Shown piece after piece: positions 59,803 through 64,000 of a stretch of DNA of 64,000 bases (the stretch's first letter is position 1; the number at the start of each line of letters is the position of its first letter). The notes under the pieces are model-generated. The model worked only from the letters and a program-made list of their open reading frames with translations, did no database searches and had not been told where the DNA came from. Source of the DNA: Sutterella massiliensis. Its GTDB lineage: Bacteria; Pseudomonadota; Gammaproteobacteria; Burkholderiales; Burkholderiaceae_F. The translations under genes were made by a program, and so were the position numbers. The stretch spans positions 124,001 through 188,000 of the forward strand of contig NZ_JACJJC010000004.1 in NCBI RefSeq assembly GCF_016899755.1. Reading direction: 5' to 3'.

Positions 59803-62286
59803 TCAGCCTTTCGGCCGCAGGAGCGGCGTTGCTACCCAGATCACGACGAGGCCCGCGAGAATCGTGAAGCCGAAGCTCGCGAGCGCGGGCGTAGCCGAAA
59901 AGGCAAGAAGCCCGAATGAGAGCATGGTCGTGAGGCCGCAGAAGAAGACCGCGGCCGACGTGCGGCCGTCTTCGGGGTTCCCTGACAAAAAGATTCCGTA
60001 GTCGACGCCGAGCCCGAGAAGAAGCACGCAGGCGAGTGCCGTGAAAAGCGTCGCCGGGATACCCGCGATGCCCGACGCCGCGAGCGCCGCGAGGACGCCG
60101 AGGCCCGCTGGGAGCACTGCGCGCCAGCCGCCGCGGCCGAAGCGCAGCGTCATGACGCCCCAGAGAACAAAGAAGCCCGCGGCAAGCAGTTCGAAGACAC
60201 GCGTTCGGTAGATGGAAAGCGTCTCGCTCATGCGTGCCGTGATGTCGAGAAACCGTACGCCTTCGTGCTTTCGAGCGGCGCTTTCGAGCTCAGGAAGCAT
60301 TTCGGGGGTGACGCCCGAGAGCATGGTCATGAGGGCTGCGCCCTGCGCGTCATTCTTCAGCACGAAGTGCTGCACGAGCGGCGCAAGCGGCGTCTCGAGA
60401 AGGGCTTCGTAAGTCACGGCTTCGGTGCCGGGTCCCTGAGGACGGGCGCCGAGGCGGCTTTGCAGTGCGGGCGCGCCCGCTTCAATGGCGGCGTTGACGA
60501 GCGCCCGCATACGGGTCTGCTCTTCCGAGGTCGGCAGCCATTGCGAGAGTCCCGACGTCTCGAGGGCCGCGAGATGCGGCGCGTTTGCCTTGGCGTCGCC
60601 TTGCGCTTTCAGGTCCTTGAGAAGCGCCGCTTCACGTGCGAGCGCTTCATCGAGATTTTTCCCCGAGACAAAGAATGCCTGTGCGGGCGAGGGCAGCTCG
60701 AGGCGTTTTTGGAGCGTCGCCTGTGCGGCAACGAGTTCTGCGGGTGCAGCCGACAAATCTCGGATGCCCGGTGCAAACGTGAGGCGCGAAAGTCCGAAAA
60801 CCAGTGCGCCAAAGAAAAAGGCGAGCGGAAGGAGAACGGCGGGCCGCTTCAGCGCTTTCGCGTTGAGGCGCGGCAAATGCGCGAGCTTCGTTTCTAGACG
60901 GCGCATGAGCCGCGTTTCGCGCTTTGGCGCCAGCCGTTCCACGAAAGGCCCGAAGACGAGCACGACGGCGAGCGTTGCGAGCACGCCGCCCGCCGCAAGC
61001 GCCGCCATTTGCCTCAAGCCCGGGAGCGGCGTGAGCGCAAGTACCCCGTAGGCGGCGGCCGAGGAGCCCCCTGCCATGAGAAGCGAGGACAAAAGCCGTC
61101 TGCGGCGTGCATAAGCATCTTCGTCCGGCCGCTTCAAAGCAAACCAGTGCGTCGAATAATCGACGGCAACGCCGATCAAAGTCGTGCCGAAGACGAAAGT
61201 GACGAGCGCGAGTTCCCCGAAGCCCAAAAGCGACACGGAGGCGGCCGCGCCGAACCCGATCGCGACGGAGGTCACCATGAGGAGCACGGTCGTGATCCGC
61301 CCGAAAGCGAGAAGCGCGAGGACGGCGACGCCGAGCGAAGCAAGCGTCCCGATCAGCGCGAGTTCCCCGGAAGCCTGCGCGGCAATGGCGTCGGTAAAGA
61401 GCGGCACGCCCGCGGTCGTGACGGTCATCGTGAGACCGGCTGCGTCCGGATTCTTTTCAAGCGTTTGGCGGGCGAAAGCTTCCGCTTCTCGGATGCGGTC
61501 GGTGAGAAAACCTTCGCCCGAGGCGGCGACGCCCGCAGCGGGCTGCATGAGAAGCAGGTAGCTTGCGCGCTCGGCAGCCGATTTTTCAGTCTCGCCGTTC
61601 GAACGCACGCGGATGTACGTTTTGTCGCCAACGTTTGTCTGCTCGAAAGGAAGTGCCGCCGTTTGCCCAAAGAACCAGCGGTCGAAAAGACAGAAGGGGT
61701 CGGCCGAAAAGCCGAGGAGCTTCGGTGAATCGGCGCGCATCAGGCATGCGAGCATGCGGCGCTCCGCGAGCTTCGGATCGAGAGCGGCCGCTTCGAGCAT
61801 CGCTTCGTCTTCCGCGCGAACGAGGTTTCCTGCGGCTGCGGCGGGTGCAAGCGAAGCGGCTCCCTTTTGTCCGTTCACGGCAAACCCTTGGACGGGCACT
61901 TCTTTAAAAAGCCCGTCACGTTGGAGCGCTTCGGCAAATGCATCGACCGCGGAGAGCACCGCGCCGGTTTCTTCTTTCGAAAGGTTTGAAGCCGGTTGCC
62001 CCTTTGTCTGATCCTCCGGTGTCTTGCGCGAAAAGGAAAGAAGAATCGTTGCGCGGTCGCTTTCGGCCGAACGGAGTTTTTCGAGGAACGCCTTCTCAAG
62101 CGGCGCGGGAATCGATTCGTCCAGTCGGCCGGGCAAAAGCGCGAGGAGGTCCGTTTGGAAGGGGGTCTTCAGGAACTGCGGAACGCTCGCGGCAAAAAGG
62201 CAAACGAGTACCGCCGCCAAAAGAAGCGCTGCGGCGCGTCCGCGGCGGGCGTCAAGACAATCTGCGATGCGCGAGAAAAAAGACAT
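59803..62286 (-). CDS. MMPL/RND-type exporter
   Basis: An 827-residue inner-membrane protein with twelve predicted helices in two RND halves. After the first helix (LLLAAVLVCLFAASVPQF) come a large periplasmic loop (about 40-240) and a helix bundle with VTFVFGTTLIGVAVDYSTHWFALK; the second half repeats this with a loop and a bundle holding LACVLLLGLGVDYGIFLSGN. The GVDYxxH-like and GLGVDYGIF elements are the MMPL proton-relay region. Relatives export lipids or fatty-acid-derived compounds, often next to fatty acid or aryl polyene genes; none is seen here. ATG 62286 has no strong ribosome site. Substrate unknown. Confidence 0.82.
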   Translation of the reverse strand: MSFFSRIADCLDARRGRAAALLLAAVLVCLFAASVPQFLKTPFQTDLLALLPGRLDESIPAPLEKAFLEKLRSAESDRATILLSFSRKTPEDQTKGQPASNLSKEETGAVLSAVDAFAEALQRDGLFKEVPVQGFAVNGQKGAASLAPAAAAGNLVRAEDEAMLEAAALDPKLAERRMLACLMRADSPKLLGFSADPFCLFDRWFFGQTAALPFEQTNVGDKTYIRVRSNGETEKSAAERASYLLLMQPAAGVAASGEGFLTDRIREAEAFARQTLEKNPDAAGLTMTVTTAGVPLFTDAIAAQASGELALIGTLASLGVAVLALLAFGRITTVLLMVTSVAIGFGAAASVSLLGFGELALVTFVFGTTLIGVAVDYSTHWFALKRPDEDAYARRRRLLSSLLMAGGSSAAAYGVLALTPLPGLRQMAALAAGGVLATLAVVLVFGPFVERLAPKRETRLMRRLETKLAHLPRLNAKALKRPAVLLPLAFFFGALVFGLSRLTFAPGIRDLSAAPAELVAAQATLQKRLELPSPAQAFFVSGKNLDEALAREAALLKDLKAQGDAKANAPHLAALETSGLSQWLPTSEEQTRMRALVNAAIEAGAPALQSRLGARPQGPGTEAVTYEALLETPLAPLVQHFVLKNDAQGAALMTMLSGVTPEMLPELESAARKHEGVRFLDITARMSETLSIYRTRVFELLAAGFFVLWGVMTLRFGRGGWRAVLPAGLGVLAALAASGIAGIPATLFTALACVLLLGLGVDYGIFLSGNPEDGRTSAAVFFCGLTTMLSFGLLAFSATPALASFGFTILAGLVVIWVATPLLRPKG

Positions 62287-62584
62287 GCTGAAGGCGTTTC
62301 CGAGAGAACCTGCTCGAGAAGGCGTGCGGCCAACGGCGGCAAAACGTTCGTTGTGAAAGAAACTCAATATATCAGGCGACGGCGTGATGGACGGAGCCGC
62401 ACTTGCTTGGCCGAGCCTTTGACTACATGTTTACCGAGCGGATGCACGCTTTCTGCCGAGATGGTTTTCAGACGGTCCTTTCGACGCGCTTGTTTCAATG
62501 CGTAAGCGCGGAATGTATGCTTCGGCCTAAAGCCGCGGGCGTTGCGTATGATGAAAGGATCTTCCAACTCACGACGGATACACC
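62287..62584. other. Intergenic region between divergent MMPL and lipoprotein genes
   Basis: No gene recognised; open frames are overlaps of the neighbours. Should hold two promoters. Confidence 0.35.
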
Positions 62585-63043
62585 ATGCGCATTTTCCTTC
62601 TTCTCGCATCTTCTCTCGCTATCGCAGCGCTCACGGGCTGCAGCACGATCGCGGGGTGGGTGGACGGCGACGAACCGGCTGCTCAGGAGCCGCCCGCTCA
62701 GGTCGAAGCGCCCAAGACCGATAACTCGACGGCGGCTTCACCCGTTGACACCGCTGCGCGTGCTGCCTTTGTCGGGCAGTGGGTAGAGCCCGTGCCGGGG
62801 CTTCCCGGCCGCACGCAGGGCTACGAATTCCGCGAGGACGGCAAGGCTTCGTCGATCGGGATGGCCACCCTTGCCGCCAAACGCTGGGAAATCAAGGGCG
62901 ATGTGCTCACGATCTGGGGCGACAGTATCGGCAACGGCATGACGATCCCCTTCGAAATGCAGTACCTCGTGCTCGAGATCGGGCCCGACAAGCTCCATCT
63001 GCGCCAGGGTTCGTACGAGCACAAGTTCACGCGTAAGCAGTGA
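62585..63043 (+). CDS. Small lipoprotein with lipocalin-like domain
   Basis: A 152-residue lipoprotein. Signal peptide with lipobox LTGC (C19 lipidated), then a polar, Pro/Ala-rich linker (about 28-57), and a compact domain from about residue 62 with FVGQWVEP, GYEFREDGKASSI and RWEIKGDVLTIWG. This is the beta-sheet pattern of small lipocalin-like envelope proteins. No Asp at +2, so outer-membrane sorting by Lol is expected. Function unknown; a lipid-binding or sensor role is only a possibility. Confidence 0.75.
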   Translation: MRIFLLLASSLAIAALTGCSTIAGWVDGDEPAAQEPPAQVEAPKTDNSTAASPVDTAARAAFVGQWVEPVPGLPGRTQGYEFREDGKASSIGMATLAAKRWEIKGDVLTIWGDSIGNGMTIPFEMQYLVLEIGPDKLHLRQGSYEHKFTRKQ

Positions 63044-63502
63044 CTATCCGGCAGCGGGACTTGCTTTCGCAGAAGCGGGTCCCTCCAAAATCCGATTGCA
63101 TTTCGCAGGCCGATCGCTTCGTGGAGGAGCGGTCGGCCGCCGTCATTTTGGCTGGGGTGTCGCCGTGGATTTGGCGGCTTGTTTGCACCTCATTCTGTCG
63201 ACAAATCAGGTTGCGGCTATAAGGGTAAACACATGTTTTGATAAACGTGGCAAACATGCAACGTACCCCTCTTTTAATGTATTAGGGGGTGTGCGATGCA
63301 TGGAAGTTTTGACCCTTTAAATAGAGCTATATACGGATAATTCGAATTTAAAAACAGGCTTCAAATAAGGGTAATATCCACACCCCTGTTTGAGCTCAAT
63401 TCCTAGCATGGATTCGTGGTTTTTTGCGCTGCGCCTTTGGCCCGCAGAGACCGCTCGCACGCACGTTTGCGGGCGAGAGAACAAATTCTTGGAGTTATCT
63501 CG
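63044..63502. other. Intergenic region upstream of the autotransporter gene
   Basis: About 460 bases, AT-rich in the second half. TTGACC at 63309-63314 with AT-rich sequence after it could be part of a promoter, but spacing to the best -10 candidates is poor. No gene seen. Confidence 0.35.
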
Positions 63503-64000
63503 ATGAAGACGAAATTCGCAGTCGTTCTCGGCACAGCTATCGCGGTCATGTCCGGTGCCGCTCTTGCTGCCGGTCAGTGGCAGGATGTGCCTGAAGGTGT
63601 TGATTCCGTGAGCACGCCCGGCGATTGGGAGTCGCTTGCCGATCAGAGCAGCTTTGTTTGGGCGCCTGAAGTACAAGGTAATACGAAGGTTCCCGGCACC
63701 TTCTTGGGGACCGAAGGAAAGCAGACTTTTAATAAGACGCTTTGGGTCTCGGGCAATACGGCGGCAGCACAGGCTACCGGTCTGGCAGTGTCTGGCGCTA
63801 ATGGCGACCTGACGAATGCCGGTACGATTTATGTGACGTCGGGGCAGACGACTGCTGAAGACGGTACCGTGACCGGCACCGGCAATGCTTGGCAGAACAA
63901 GGCGATCTGGGCTGGCAACGGGGCTACGGCAACGAATACGGGTACGATCGTTGCTAAGAATGCCTACGGCATGACGGTTGGCAAGGGTGATACGGGATCC
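63503..64000 (+). CDS. Autotransporter-like beta-helix passenger, 5' part
   Basis: The frame starts at ATG 63503 behind TTGGAGTT and runs open to the window edge (166 codons visible). A signal peptide (MKTKFAVVLGTAIAVMSGAALAA) is followed by a Thr/Gly/Asn-rich chain with repeated LTNAGTIYV and TNTGTIVAKNAYG-type units, typical of right-handed beta-helix passengers of type V autotransporters. The rest, including a C-terminal beta barrel, would lie beyond the window. A surface adhesin or similar is likely. Composition (Thr, Gly, Ala rich) is unlike its neighbours. Confidence 0.75.
   Translation, partial: MKTKFAVVLGTAIAVMSGAALAAGQWQDVPEGVDSVSTPGDWESLADQSSFVWAPEVQGNTKVPGTFLGTEGKQTFNKTLWVSGNTAAAQATGLAVSGANGDLTNAGTIYVTSGQTTAEDGTVTGTGNAWQNKAIWAGNGATATNTGTIVAKNAYGMTVGKGDTGS

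Overview
This is a GC-rich, gene-dense chromosomal window that looks like an anaerobic or microaerophilic betaproteobacterium of the Sutterellaceae type (inference). The reasons are several exported flavoprotein reductases of the fumarate-reductase family, a DMSO-reductase-like molybdoenzyme, dicarboxylate and sodium:solute transporters, a repeat-rich autotransporter, Shine-Dalgarno led genes, and no sugar pathway genes. No phage, insertion sequence or CRISPR array is visible.

Layout. 1-3.2 kb: tail of a membrane protein, a DUF2075 nuclease/helicase-like gene, and two decayed gene remnants either side of it. 3.6-8.5 kb: a four-gene operon with a NifH-like iron protein, two nitrogenase component-1-like subunits, and a Tat-exported metal-chelate binding protein. 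This is the most interesting part of the window. 8.8-19.7 kb: an exported flavoprotein, a PiT phosphate transporter with a Pho-box-like site, the YjiH/YjiG pair, a DMT transporter, two tandem double-domain universal stress proteins and an MFS transporter. 19.9-33 kb: a respiratory block with DmsA and DmsB, an FMN/FAD flavoprotein, a Tat lipoprotein flavoprotein translationally coupled to a FixJ-like regulator, a double AAA ATPase, and a TtrS-like sensor kinase. 33.7-35.3 kb: a GsiB-like binding protein. 35.4-43 kb: a siderophore uptake operon (TonB receptor, ATPase, binding protein, fused permease, MATE pump) behind a Fur-box-like site. 43.5-54 kb: aromatic aminotransferase, ADP-forming acyl-CoA synthetase, a secreted Arg/Asp repeat protein, a TRIC-type channel, a DASS transporter, a tRNA-Ile(CAT), a MetC-like lyase and a phosphoribosyltransferase. 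54.3-64 kb: an exported flavoprotein interrupted by an amber codon after its signal peptide, a patatin, a sodium:solute symporter, a Crp-like regulator, an MMPL exporter, a small lipoprotein and the start of an autotransporter.

How it fits together. The respiratory genes suggest growth on varied organic or sulfoxide electron acceptors, with one reductase probably controlled by a TtrSR-type two-component system. Iron acquisition is prominent: the siderophore operon is complete. The nitrogenase-like operon also carries a chelate-binding protein, which hints at a metal-chelate or tetrapyrrole substrate. It is not a nitrogen-fixing nitrogenase: no nifENB are present and the cysteine pattern is better suited to a single [4Fe-4S] cluster shared between the subunits.
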